Source: Roseivirga sp. BDSF3-8
GTDB lineage: Bacteria; Bacteroidota; Bacteroidia; Cytophagales; Cyclobacteriaceae
Assembly (NCBI RefSeq): GCF_041449215.1
Contig: NZ_JBGNFV010000001.1
Span: 5,287,001 to 5,351,000, forward strand
Length of the DNA: 64,000 nt
Direction: 5' to 3'
In this document: positions 1-8,174 of the stretch, piece by piece
How the letters are laid out: the number at the start of each line of letters is the position of its first letter
How positions within the stretch are numbered: position 1 is the stretch's first letter
Notes under the pieces: generated by a model
Database searches by the model: none
Told to the model about the DNA's origin: nothing
The model's input: only the letters and a program-made list of their open reading frames with translations
Program-made: the position numbers and the translations under genes

Positions 1-481
1 ATTTTTTATCTAAAAAATCTATATATTGAAAATCATAAACACCATCATTTGCATAGAAAATAGGTTCTATAAACATATTTTCATTTTCATAGAACAACTT
101 TCTTTCTGCCTGAAGGCCTAACAAATCAACATTCCTTGGGACTTCTAAATCCACTTTAAGTTTTTCAAAGAAAGGGTACATCAATGACTGGTGAAGATCA
201 TTCATAAGAGCATATGTTCTCTTTTTTAATTTTAAGACTTCTCGATGGTCATTGGGATATGAAAAATCAATATCTCTTTTTATTAATAGCCCAATGATTA
301 AAGCCACCTCATTCTTATTTAATCGCTCTATAAAATTCACTTCGTGAATTTCTTCTAGCCTTAGCCGGAAGCTTTCTACAATTATCATACATAGAGAATA
401 AATGTATCCCTTGGAATAAATTACATCCTCTATTTCCTTAATCACATCTTCAGTTTTCTTGATATCAGTATTACTTGTCAT
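1..481 (-). CDS. Hypothetical protein, 3' end cut by window edge
   Basis: An open frame runs from an ATG at 481 to the left edge, giving 160 residues without a stop. The protein begins MTSNTDIKKTEDVIKEIED and is rich in Lys, Glu, Ile and Leu. It looks soluble and helical, with no signal peptide or membrane segment. I recognise no family. The base composition is clearly more AT-rich than the sugar genes to the right and resembles the cassette at 10999-14447, which hints at accessory DNA. The start is the only in-frame ATG near the upstream AT-rich promoter region; the C-terminus is unknown. Confidence 0.6.
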   Translation of the reverse strand, partial: MTSNTDIKKTEDVIKEIEDVIYSKGYIYSLCMIIVESFRLRLEEIHEVNFIERLNKNEVALIIGLLIKRDIDFSYPNDHREVLKLKKRTYALMNDLHQSLMYPFFEKLKVDLEVPRNVDLLGLQAERKLFYENENMFIEPIFYANDGVYDFQYIDFLDKK

Positions 482-804
482 TTTATACTAACGTTATATT
501 ATTTAACTTAGTCAATGGTGGTTAATCTAGCAAAACTACCATATTCCCTCCAACTAAATTACCCCTCAAAACCAAAATTCTTTCCCAAAACACTTCTACA
601 TTTTTCCAAACCTCCACAGCCCCCGTGGAAAAAAACAAAACCACATCTCTTCGCCACACCAGCCAGCACCCACCACCCCCAAAATATTGCACAAAACCAA
701 TAAACCCACCCTCCTAAGTCACTCAAAATCCACCACTCCCAAATCTCAAAAAGCCCCTTTCCAACCAATAGAGTCACATTTTCAAATTTAGAGACTGGGA
801 CATT

Positions 805-870
805 AGCTCAACATAGACTCATGGTAGACTCACGGAAGGCTCATGGTAGCCTAATGAAAGGCTAATGAAG
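805..870. repeat. Degenerate 11-bp tandem array, six units
   Basis: Six consecutive 11-mers can be laid end to end: AGCTCAACATA, GACTCATGGTA, GACTCACGGAA, GGCTCATGGTA, GCCTAATGAAA, GGCTAATGAAG. Phase is kept throughout while the units drift. It lies in the gene-free stretch 482-1450, where I see no credible gene. Confidence 0.6.
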
Positions 871-940
871 GCAAAAGACGAATTGTACAAAGCAAAGAAG
901 GCCCCTCCTGGCACAGCCGATGACATAAGCGTTCCTACTG

Positions 941-1006
941 ATACCCTCAAGGATCTCTCCTGGTAGTCTCAAGGGAGTACCAACAGAGTACCAAGGTAGC
1001 CTCAAC
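941..1006. repeat. Second 11-bp periodic array, six units
   Basis: Six 11-mers in phase: ATACCCTCAAG, GATCTCTCCTG, GTAGTCTCAAG, GGAGTACCAAC, AGAGTACCAAG, GTAGCCTCAAC. A non-repeated tail follows (GAAACAGG, then GGTACTGATGGCCCTTTGCC near 1021-1041). A similar tail follows the mini-array at 1985. Confidence 0.6.
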
Positions 1007-1208
1007 GAAACAGGCTGATGCGGTACTGATGGCCCTTTGCCTGGTCACAATTCACTGAAGTACGCAAGACATTGAGTGGCGCTGGTCCGGAATGGGTTGG
1101 ATTAAAAATTCAGTAAGTCCTCAGTTACTTTAGGGTGAGAGTTATTTGATAGAACCTGTCAGGTTGTAATCTAAGCATTGCACTGCATGCGCCGTGAAAT
1201 GGATCGTG

Positions 1209-1236
1209 CATTGCATGCCGCACATTGCATGCCGCA
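1209..1236. repeat. Exact 14-bp tandem duplication
   Basis: CATTGCATGCCGCA occurs twice head to tail (1209-1222 and 1223-1236). A related GCATTGCACTGCATGCGCCG lies just upstream at 1175-1193. It contains several GCATGC palindromes. Gene-free DNA with no assigned function. Confidence 0.6.
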
Positions 1237-1450
1237 CCTGATAGAAGCTAGATGATTGTAAAAATGGGAGTGTTATCTTTTTCCTTCTAACAACAGAGAA
1301 ATTGTCACCCTATACCTCATACTTGTTATTATTAGGTTTGATCTACACAGTATCTTTTATAAGATAGGTCGTAGACGTGAAGTAACAATAAGTCATTAAC
1401 TTATCAACGACTGGCTCTACTGCCAAAATAGATTGCTAATGATCGATGGT

Positions 1451-1750
1451 TCATATAAAAGATAGCAGCAAAAGAATACCTGCAAGTACAAAAGATATAA
1501 CTGTACCAGCTTTTTTTCTGCCAAATAGTCTAAAACCCCAGTATAGATTGAAAATCAACTGTAATAAGAATAAAAATGGCCAAATGAATACCACCATCCA
1601 CTCTGCTGGAATCGTTGCAGCGATCATAACACCAAAAAATGAGCTTACAAAATAGCCGGTTGCTTTATATCCACACTTGTATGGTAATACTAGGTTTAAT
1701 AGTGTCATCCCATACATTATTGGCAGTGATATTACATAGAATGGATCCAT
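1451..1750 (-). CDS. Small integral membrane protein, hypothetical
   Basis: A 99-residue protein made almost entirely of hydrophobic segments. Three or four transmembrane helices are visible: about residues 3-23, 30-47, 50-72 and 80-98, with a short Arg/Lys-rich loop (GRKKAG) near residue 77. It starts at an ATG at 1750. I recognise no family. It stands alone, with repeat-rich non-coding DNA on both sides, so context says nothing about its role. The opposite-strand frame over the same bases is a shadow. Confidence 0.6.
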   Translation of the reverse strand: MDPFYVISLPIMYGMTLLNLVLPYKCGYKATGYFVSSFFGVMIAATIPAEWMVVFIWPFLFLLQLIFNLYWGFRLFGRKKAGTVISFVLAGILLLLSFI

Positions 1751-1984
1751 AGCTTCAGTTCAATTAGTTTTTAATTTTTTGTATTAGATAATTAGACGTT
1801 TAAAATTAACAAAAACACTTAATATACCAATGTTTATTTTGCGTTAACTCTTACTCCTTAATAGTTAGCGTATTACGTAATGACTACAGCATGTCTACTC
1901 TATTACGAAGCCGAGTATTATTTATATCAAAGCGGAAAATAACAAAGAGCATGAGAAAAGTAGGCTACCCGCCTTTCATTCAAA

Positions 1985-2006
1985 GTAGTCTCAACAGAGA
2001 CTCAAC
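1985..2006. repeat. Third 11-bp mini-array with shared tail
   Basis: Two 11-mers, GTAGTCTCAAC and AGAGACTCAAC, match units of the array at 941-1006. The following bases (2007-2041) resemble the tail after that array: AAAACA, then GGATACTGACAGGCCTTTGCC. The region is therefore a second copy of a composite element, not an isolated repeat. Confidence 0.55.
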
Positions 2007-2056
2007 AAAACACTTTTGCAGGATACTGACAGGCCTTTGCCAGCCTAGCGGTGTGC

Positions 2057-2204
2057 CGGACCCCCGAAAGTCGGACCACCGAAAGTCGGACCACCGGATT
2101 GCCGGACCACCGAGAGTCGGACCACCGGATTGCCGGACCACCGAGAGTCGGACCACCGAGAGTCGGACCACCGAGAGTCGGACCACCGGATTGCCGGACC
2201 ACCC
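2057..2204. repeat. 15/16-bp tandem array (CGGACCACCGAGAGT type)
   Basis: About 9.6 units in tandem. Two unit types alternate irregularly: a 15-mer CGGACCACCGARAGT and a 16-mer CGGACCACCGGATTGC. The order is 15,15,16,15,16,15,15,15,16 plus a partial. A lone CCCCCGAAAGTCGGACC recurs near 2236. All the long overlapping open frames here, on both strands, are by-products of the repeat, so I annotate no gene. Confidence 0.85.
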
Positions 2205-2299
2205 AAAATAAAACACGCCTTCGCGTTTTTATTTCCCCCCGAAAGTCGGACCTCTCCTATTACCACAGGAGGGGAATTGGTGCTTAGCTTGATGGGTAT

Positions 2300-2405
2300 G
2301 TCCGCGTGAGGGATGGAGCCATTGTCGGAGCCCGTAATGGCCTTGTGCGCGGGCAGGCGACTGGCGAGAGCCCGACCCGGCCGCGCGAGCGGACGGGTCA
2401 CGCCC
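2300..2405 (+). repeat. Dispersed structured repeat, copy 1
   Basis: Shares blocks with the opposite strand at 10192-10281: GTCCGCGTGAGGGAT, GAGCCATTGT, then GGCGACTGGCGA, AGCCCGACCC and a closing CACGCCC. The middle differs between copies, but GC-rich inverted segments are kept (GCGCGGGC; CCGCGCGAGCGG). It is non-coding and lies just downstream of the arabinose operon terminator. Confidence 0.6.
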
Positions 2406-2451
2406 AATACCCTCTTACCCCCGACCCCAAAACCACAGGCACCTCAGGCAT

Positions 2452-2487
2452 AAAAAAAACCAGCCCCGCATAGGCAGGACTGGTTTT
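2452..2487 (-). terminator. Intrinsic terminator of the arabinose operon
   Basis: On the minus strand, AAAACCAG and CTGGTTTT form a stem around a CG-rich loop, followed by a run of eight T. It lies about 40 bases beyond the symporter stop codon. Confidence 0.75.
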
Positions 2488-2524
2488 CCATAAACCACAT
2501 CTTAAACTTTAATTACAAAACGCT

Positions 2525-4147
2525 TTACCGGGCGCCGCTGAACCAGATCATGACGGCCCCTACCAGCAGGAGTATGAGGACGGATATGAGGATATCCACC
2601 CAGTTGTAGCTGGACTTGTTTTCGGCTTTGTCCTGGTCGCTGAGGGTGCCGTAGGTGAGGCCGGCAAGCTGGGCTTCGCTCTGCTGCGGGGTGGCATAGC
2701 TGACGGCTATGGCGAGTATGATGCAAAAGAGGAAGAACCACGCACCGAAGGTGAGGAAGTTGACGGTGGCGAGGGTGTGCAGCAGGCTGCCGGGGGTGAG
2801 GCTTTCGGCACTGAGCTCGAGTATGATACGGGCGGCACCAATGAGGAAGCCTACGACGAGGGTGGTGTAGGCGCCATGGGAGTTGATGCGCTTATAGAAG
2901 ATACCGAGCAGGAACACAACGGCGATGGGGGGCGAGATGTAGGCCTGCACCTTTTGCAGGTACTCGTAGAGCACGCCGGAGATGTTCTGCATAATGGGGA
3001 TCCAGAGTATGCCGAGGAGCACGACGATGGCGGTGGCAACACGGCCAATGTTTACGAGCTTGTACTCGGGGGTATGGGGCTTCAGCTTCTTGTAGATGTC
3101 CACGGTGAAGAGGGTGGAGCAACTGTTGAAGACGGAGGCGAGGGAGCTCATGAGGGCGGCGAGGAGGCCGGCGGCAACGAGGCCGCGGATACCGGCGGGC
3201 AGCAGGTTGCTCATAAGCACGGGAAAGGCCTCATCGGGGGTGTCCCACTGCAGCTCGCCTTTGGTCTTGAGGGCGAGGGCGATGATGCCGGGCACAAGGA
3301 AAAGGAACACGGGGAGCAGCTTGAGGAAGGCGCCGAAGATGGCTCCTCTCCTGCCCTGCTTGATGTTGCGGGCGGTAAGGGTACGCTGCACGATGTACTG
3401 ATCGGTACACCAGTACCAGATGCCTACGACGGTGCTGGTGATGAGGAGTGAGGGCCAGGGGAAATCGGGATCACTTGGCGGGCGCCACATGTTGAAGTAC
3501 TCGGCGCCGAGGGTGTCTTCCATGCCGCTCCAGCCGCCGATCTTGTCCAGGCCGAGCCAGGTGAGTACGGCGGCACCGAGCACGAGCACGATCATCTGCA
3601 GGGTTTCGGTGTAGACGACGGCGCGCATGCCGCCAAGCACGGTGTAGAGGCCGGTGAGGATGACGGTGCCGAGGGCGCCTACCCAGAAGTTGATACCAAG
3701 GAGGGCGCTGACGACTACGCCACCGGCGTAGATGGTAACGGAGACCTTGGTGAGGATGTAGGCGATGAGGCTAACGAGGGAGAGGAACCAGCGGGAACGG
3801 GGGCTGAAGCGCCTCTCGAGAAACTCGGGCATGGTGAAGACGCCGCTGCGGGCGTAAAAGGGCAGAAATACCCAGCCGAGCAGGAGTACGACCCAGGCTT
3901 GTATCTCGTAGATGAGCATGGGGATCTTGTCCCCGGCTCCGGCACCGGCGAGGCCGACGACGTGCTCTGAGCCGATGTTGGAGGCAAATATGGAAGCACC
4001 TACTACAAACCAGCCTATGGAGCGGCCGGCGAGGAAGTAGTCTGTGGTATCGCGGTTCTTTTGGAGGATCACCCACAGGGCGACGCCGAAAAGGACGGCG
4101 AAGTAGAGGGCAATGAATATCCAGTCGAGGGTTTCTAAACTCTTCAT
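2525..4147 (-). CDS. Sodium/solute symporter (SSS family, SGLT-like)
   Basis: A 540-residue polytopic inner-membrane protein of the sodium:solute symporter family, whose members use the Na+ gradient to import sugars. It begins MKSLETLDWIFIALYFAVL and has about 14 hydrophobic helices. A conserved segment near residues 35-65 reads DTTDYFLAGRSIGWFVVGAS, and WYWCTDQYIVQR lies in the mid-region; both are typical of SGLT-like sugar carriers. It is the last gene of the arabinose operon, 25 bases after the epimerase gene, with a terminator behind it. Context points to L-arabinose, or a related free sugar, as substrate. The family is secure; the substrate is inference. Confidence 0.85.
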   Translation of the reverse strand: MKSLETLDWIFIALYFAVLFGVALWVILQKNRDTTDYFLAGRSIGWFVVGASIFASNIGSEHVVGLAGAGAGDKIPMLIYEIQAWVVLLLGWVFLPFYARSGVFTMPEFLERRFSPRSRWFLSLVSLIAYILTKVSVTIYAGGVVVSALLGINFWVGALGTVILTGLYTVLGGMRAVVYTETLQMIVLVLGAAVLTWLGLDKIGGWSGMEDTLGAEYFNMWRPPSDPDFPWPSLLITSTVVGIWYWCTDQYIVQRTLTARNIKQGRRGAIFGAFLKLLPVFLFLVPGIIALALKTKGELQWDTPDEAFPVLMSNLLPAGIRGLVAAGLLAALMSSLASVFNSCSTLFTVDIYKKLKPHTPEYKLVNIGRVATAIVVLLGILWIPIMQNISGVLYEYLQKVQAYISPPIAVVFLLGIFYKRINSHGAYTTLVVGFLIGAARIILELSAESLTPGSLLHTLATVNFLTFGAWFFLFCIILAIAVSYATPQQSEAQLAGLTYGTLSDQDKAENKSSYNWVDILISVLILLLVGAVMIWFSGAR

Positions 4148-4172
4148 GGGTTCGGGCTATGTCGTTATGTGA

Positions 4173-5342
4173 TTACAGGGTACCGAAGGTGTATTTGGTC
4201 TTGGTACGGTAGGTCTCGCCGGGCTCGAGCACTACGCTGGGGAAGCCGGGCTGGTTGGGCGAGTCGGGAAAGTGCTGGGTCTCGAGGCAGAAGCCGGAGC
4301 GGTACACGTAGGGGGTGCCGTCTTTGCCGGTGATGCTGCCGTCCAGGAAGTTGCCGCTGTAGAACTGTATGCCGGGCTCGGTGGTGTATACCTCCATCAC
4401 GCGGCCGCTCTGCGGCTCCTGTACGCGGGCGGCTACGGTGCTGTAGCTGTCGCTGTTGAGCACCCAGCAGTGGTCATACCCGCCGCCGCGTGCGATCTGC
4501 TCGTTTTCGGCATTGATGTACTCGCCTATGGGCTGCAGCTCAGTAAAGTCGAAGGGGGTGCCTTCGACCTGCTTTAGCTCACCGGTGGGTATGAGGGTAT
4601 TATCCACGGGCAGGTACTGGCTGGCATTGAGCATAAGCCGGTGGTCCAGTATGGTGCTGTCGCTGCCGAGGTTAAAGTAGGAGTGGTTGGTCAGGTTCAC
4701 GATGGTGCGCTTGTCTGTCTCCGCCTCGTACAGGATCTCGAGGGTATGGTCGGGGTAGAAAAGGTAGGTTACCTTTACATCCAGGGTACCGGGATAGCCC
4801 TCTTCACCGTCGGGGCTGGTGTAGGTAAGCTCCACACCGGCGGCCTCTTCGGTCTGCACCTCTTTGCCCTGCCACACTACCTTGTCAAAGCCTTTTTCGC
4901 CACCGTGCAGGTGGTTCTGGTCGTTGTTGGTGGCCAGGGTGTACGCTTCGCCATCCAGGCTGAATTTGCCTTTGGCAATGCGGTTGCCATAGCGGCCTAT
5001 GATGGCGCCGAAGAAGGGGTTATCGTCCAGGTAGGGCTGCAGGCTGTTATGGCCGAGCACCACATCGCCGAGGTTGCCGTCTTTGTCGGGTACCATGAGG
5101 GAGGTAACGATGCCGCCGTAGGTGATGATGTCGACCTTGGCGCCGTCGGGGGCCTCTACAGTGAATTTCTCAATCTCTGTGCCGTCGGGCATGGTGCCAA
5201 AGGGGGCTTTGGTAATAGCGGGTATGGTGGCTTCGGGTTCACTCATGGTGTCGCTCTCCTGTTCTTTTTGGGCCTTTTCGGCCTCACAAGACATCAGAAG
5301 CAGGCATATGAATAGGGTAAGGGCGTGTTTCATCAGTCTCAT
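4173..5342 (-). CDS. Aldose 1-epimerase (mutarotase), lipoprotein-type
   Basis: A 389-residue galactose-mutarotase family protein that interconverts alpha and beta anomers of aldoses. The N-terminus ([19 protein letters not shown]) is a signal peptide ending in a lipobox Cys, so the enzyme is probably anchored in the periplasm or outer membrane. Family motifs are visible: [24 protein letters not shown] with its catalytic His, [11 protein letters not shown], and [15 protein letters not shown] with the catalytic Glu near the C-terminus. Its ATG overlaps the araA stop by four bases, suggesting translational coupling. In this operon it presumably equilibrates arabinose anomers before transport or isomerisation. 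Confidence 0.88.
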   Translation of the reverse strand: MRLMKHALTLFICLLLMSCEAEKAQKEQESDTMSEPEATIPAITKAPFGTMPDGTEIEKFTVEAPDGAKVDIITYGGIVTSLMVPDKDGNLGDVVLGHNSLQPYLDDNPFFGAIIGRYGNRIAKGKFSLDGEAYTLATNNDQNHLHGGEKGFDKVVWQGKEVQTEEAAGVELTYTSPDGEEGYPGTLDVKVTYLFYPDHTLEILYEAETDKRTIVNLTNHSYFNLGSDSTILDHRLMLNASQYLPVDNTLIPTGELKQVEGTPFDFTELQPIGEYINAENEQIARGGGYDHCWVLNSDSYSTVAARVQEPQSGRVMEVYTTEPGIQFYSGNFLDGSITGKDGTPYVYRSGFCLETQHFPDSPNQPGFPSVVLEPGETYRTKTKYTFGTL

Positions 5343-6829
5343 TTTTGAAAAATATGGTAATACATTTCATTCCAGTTGAGGGTGTTCTTAAAGTCCCGCA
5401 TGCGGGTGTCTTTGTCAATCACCACTAGTTCCACGCCTGCAATATCGGCAAGGTCTTCGATAAATTCGGTGGTGACGGGCTTGCTGAACACGGTATGGTG
5501 GGCACCGCCGCCGTGTATCCAGGCTTCTGCGGCTACCTCCAGGCTGGGCTGCGGGTCCCACAGCACGCGGGCGACGGGGAGCTTGGGCAGGTCGTGCTCG
5601 GGCTCTACGGCCTCCACCTCGTTTACGAGGAAGCGGAAGCGGTTGCCCATGTCTATGAGGGAGACGTTGATGGCGGGTCCGCTGCTGACGTTGAACACGA
5701 GGCGGGCGGGGTCGTCTTTACCGCCGATGCCGAGGGGGTGCACCTGACAGGAGGGTTTGCCGCTGGCAATGGAGGGGCATATCTCGAGCATGTGTGAGCC
5801 GAGTACGCGTGAGCGGCCGCTGCGGAAGTCGTAGGTGTAGTCTTCCATAAAGGAGGTGCCGCCCTCGAGGCCCTGGCTCATGAACTTGATGGCCGCGAGC
5901 AGGGCGGATGTCTTCCAGTCGCCTTCGGCCGCAAAGCCGTAGCCGGCTGCCATGAGGCGCTGGGCGGATATGCCGGGCAGTTGCTTGAGGTTGCCGAGGT
6001 TCTCAAAGGTATCGGTAAAGGCATGGAAACCGCCGTCTTCGAGGAAGGCTTTCAGCCCGAGCTCTATCTGTGCGGCGTCTTTCAGGTTCTGGCTGTTGCG
6101 CACGTCGTTTTCGATCACGTAGGTATCGGCATACTCCTGCACCAGCTTATCCACCTGCTGGGGGCTTACCTGGTTCACGAAGTGCTCCAGGTCGTTTATG
6201 CCATAGCCATTCACGGCAAAACCAAAGCGCATCTGCGCCTCTACCTTGTCGCCTTCGGTTACAGCCACCTGCCGCATGTTATCGCCTATGCGGGCTACTT
6301 TCATGTGCTGCAGGTAGTGCCAGCCGGCTGCCACGCGGCTCCAGGTGCCTATCTTCTGTATGGCGGCCTCGTCCTGCCAGTGGCCTACGACCACTTTGCG
6401 GCGCTTGCGCAGCCTGCTGGCCATAAAGCCGTACTCGCGGCCGCCGTGGGCGCTCTGGTTTTCGTTCATGAAATCCATGTCGATCTCGCTCCAGGGTATC
6501 TCGGCATTGTACTGGGTATGGAAGTGCAGTATGGGCTTGTCCAGGGCCTGCAGGCCGTTTATCCACATTTTGGCAGGCGAGAAGGTATGCATCCAGGTGA
6601 TGACGCCCACGCACTTGGGTGAGTCGCTGGCCTCTTTGCAGGCCTTGTATATTTCGTCCGGGGTGGTCACCACGCCTTTGTCCTTTACCTGGCAGGGTAT
6701 GGCACTGTGTGCGTGCAGGCTTTTGGCGATCTCGGCGGCATGGGTGGCCACGTTTTTGAGGGTTTCCTCACCGTACAGGTGCTGGCTGCCGGTAAGGAAC
6801 CATATTTCGTATTGTTTAATGTCGGTCAT
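5339..6829 (-). CDS. araA: L-arabinose isomerase
   Basis: A 496-residue cytoplasmic enzyme converting L-arabinose to L-ribulose, about the usual family length. It starts [20 protein letters not shown], the expected AraA N-terminus. Metal and catalytic residues are recognisable: Glu in [16 protein letters not shown], Glu/His in [10 protein letters not shown], and the His cluster in [13 protein letters not shown]. It overlaps the HAD gene upstream and the epimerase downstream by four bases each, so the operon is tightly coupled. Expression is probably under the dyad operator ahead of araB. Confidence 0.96.
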   Translation of the reverse strand: MTDIKQYEIWFLTGSQHLYGEETLKNVATHAAEIAKSLHAHSAIPCQVKDKGVVTTPDEIYKACKEASDSPKCVGVITWMHTFSPAKMWINGLQALDKPILHFHTQYNAEIPWSEIDMDFMNENQSAHGGREYGFMASRLRKRRKVVVGHWQDEAAIQKIGTWSRVAAGWHYLQHMKVARIGDNMRQVAVTEGDKVEAQMRFGFAVNGYGINDLEHFVNQVSPQQVDKLVQEYADTYVIENDVRNSQNLKDAAQIELGLKAFLEDGGFHAFTDTFENLGNLKQLPGISAQRLMAAGYGFAAEGDWKTSALLAAIKFMSQGLEGGTSFMEDYTYDFRSGRSRVLGSHMLEICPSIASGKPSCQVHPLGIGGKDDPARLVFNVSSGPAINVSLIDMGNRFRFLVNEVEAVEPEHDLPKLPVARVLWDPQPSLEVAAEAWIHGGGAHHTVFSKPVTTEFIEDLADIAGVELVVIDKDTRMRDFKNTLNWNEMYYHIFQK

Positions 6830-7476
6830 TGGGTAATGGGTAAATGTTGGTGGACTTCTTCAAAGTCAGGTACAAAAGCAGCAATACCGCTTATATGGTC
6901 AAATTCGTTTGGTTTGTGGGTAGTGGTGATGACGATGACGCGACAGCCTGCGCGTGAGGCTGCCAGGGCGCCGGTGGGGGTGTCTTCAAACACGACACAG
7001 TCAGCAGGGGCCACACCGAGCCTTTCTGCCGCCTTGAGGTAGATCTCCGGGTCGGGCTTGCCCTTGCTTACATCGTCGGAGTGCAGCACCACGGGAAAGT
7101 ACTCGCGCAGCACGAGGCCGTCCAGCACGAAGTCCACATTTTCCGGAGGGGCGGCCGTGGCTATGGCCATAGGCACCTCCTGCTCCTGCAGTGACCTGAT
7201 CAGGGCCTCGGCGCCGGCTATCAGCCGCAGTTGCTTGCCGAAAATGTTGCGGTACATCTCCTCCTTTTGCCAGGAGATGGCCTGCCGCTCCTCGGGGGTG
7301 AAGCGGTCGCCAAACTCCCTCTCCAGTATCTCGGTGTTGATGCCGTGTATCTTCTCCTTCACCTCATCTATGCTCAGTATAAGGCCCTGCTTCTGCAGTA
7401 TATGCTGCCAGGCCCGGTGGTGCACCATCATATTGTCTATAAGGGTGCCGTCCATATCAAATATTACTGCTTTCAT
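6826..7476 (-). CDS. HAD-family sugar phosphatase / beta-phosphoglucomutase-like
   Basis: A 216-residue haloacid dehalogenase hydrolase. Motif I is [11 protein letters not shown], with nucleophile Asp7 and acid/base Asp9. A helical cap follows, then the Lys motif [17 protein letters not shown] and the acidic motif [13 protein letters not shown]. This arrangement is typical of the beta-phosphoglucomutase/phosphatase subfamily. It sits between araD and araA with four-base overlaps on both sides, so it is made together with the arabinose enzymes. A plausible role is removing phosphorylated by-products of sugar kinase activity; that role is inference and its true substrate cannot be read from sequence. 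Confidence 0.85.
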   Translation of the reverse strand: MKAVIFDMDGTLIDNMMVHHRAWQHILQKQGLILSIDEVKEKIHGINTEILEREFGDRFTPEERQAISWQKEEMYRNIFGKQLRLIAGAEALIRSLQEQEVPMAIATAAPPENVDFVLDGLVLREYFPVVLHSDDVSKGKPDPEIYLKAAERLGVAPADCVVFEDTPTGALAASRAGCRVIVITTTHKPNEFDHISGIAAFVPDFEEVHQHLPITQ

Positions 7477-8174
7477 TCCTGTCCGTAATAGGCTTTCGCG
7501 CCATGTTTTCTTTCGTAATGCTTTTTGATCAGCGCCTCCTTCAGCCGCGGGGCCTCCGGGTTTATCTGCAGTGTGAGGTAGGCCATGCGGGCCAGTTCCT
7601 CCAGCACCTTGCTGTTATACACTGCTTTCTGCGCATTTTTGCCCCAGGTAAAAGGGCCGTGGTTGCCTATGAGCACCATTTCCACCTCGGCGGGGTCCAG
7701 GCCCTTATCGGCAAAGCAGTCCAGTATCTGCTGGCCGGTCATATGCTCATAGTCGCCTGCTATCAGCTCGTCCGCCATTGGCGGGGCGCAGGGTATGTCA
7801 CTGGTGAGGTGGTCCGCATGGGTGGTGCCGAATATGGGCACATCGCGCTGGGCCTGCGCCCAGGCTACGGAGTAGGTGGCATGGGTGTGGGATATACCGC
7901 CTATGTTCATCCATTTTTTGTATAAAAAGGCATGGGTTTTCGTATCGGAGGAGGGCCGCATGCTCCCCTCGACTACCTCGTTATCAAAGTCCACGATCAC
8001 GATATCCTCCGGCTTCAGCGTCTCATACGGCACGCCGCTGGGCTTTATGGCAAATACGCCCTTTTGCCGGTCTACGGCGCTCACATTGCCAAAGGTGTAC
8101 ACTACCAGGTCTAGCGCGGGTAGCTGCATATTGGCTTCGTAGCATTCCTCTTTCAGGCTTTTATAGGCTGACAT
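7473..8174 (-). CDS. araD: L-ribulose-5-phosphate 4-epimerase
   Basis: A 233-residue class II aldolase/epimerase converting L-ribulose 5-phosphate to D-xylulose 5-phosphate. It begins MSAYKSLKEECYEANMQLP, as AraD proteins do. The family elements are clear: TFGNVSAVDR, the zinc-binding HTHATYSVAWAQ, TTHADHLTSDIPC, and IGNHGPFTWGK. It overlaps the araB 3' end by 14 bases and the following HAD gene by four, so it is the second gene of the operon. Confidence 0.95.
   Translation of the reverse strand: MSAYKSLKEECYEANMQLPALDLVVYTFGNVSAVDRQKGVFAIKPSGVPYETLKPEDIVIVDFDNEVVEGSMRPSSDTKTHAFLYKKWMNIGGISHTHATYSVAWAQAQRDVPIFGTTHADHLTSDIPCAPPMADELIAGDYEHMTGQQILDCFADKGLDPAEVEMVLIGNHGPFTWGKNAQKAVYNSKVLEELARMAYLTLQINPEAPRLKEALIKKHYERKHGAKAYYGQE

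Noticed and set aside
515-777. Small frames of both strands
   Set aside because: Low-complexity Pro/His or Trp/Gly-rich translations with no start signal.
2057-2204. CRISPR array
   Set aside because: Units are 15-16 bp and directly adjacent, with no unique spacers and no cas genes.
1891-2407. Five overlapping open frames on both strands
   Set aside because: They arise from the 15/16-bp repeat, which lacks stop codons in several frames; the translations are monotonous repeats.
2777-3451. 224-residue plus-strand frame
   Set aside because: A shadow of the symporter gene with Gly/Glu/Val-biased composition.
4641-5315. 224-residue plus-strand frame
   Set aside because: A shadow of the aldose epimerase gene.
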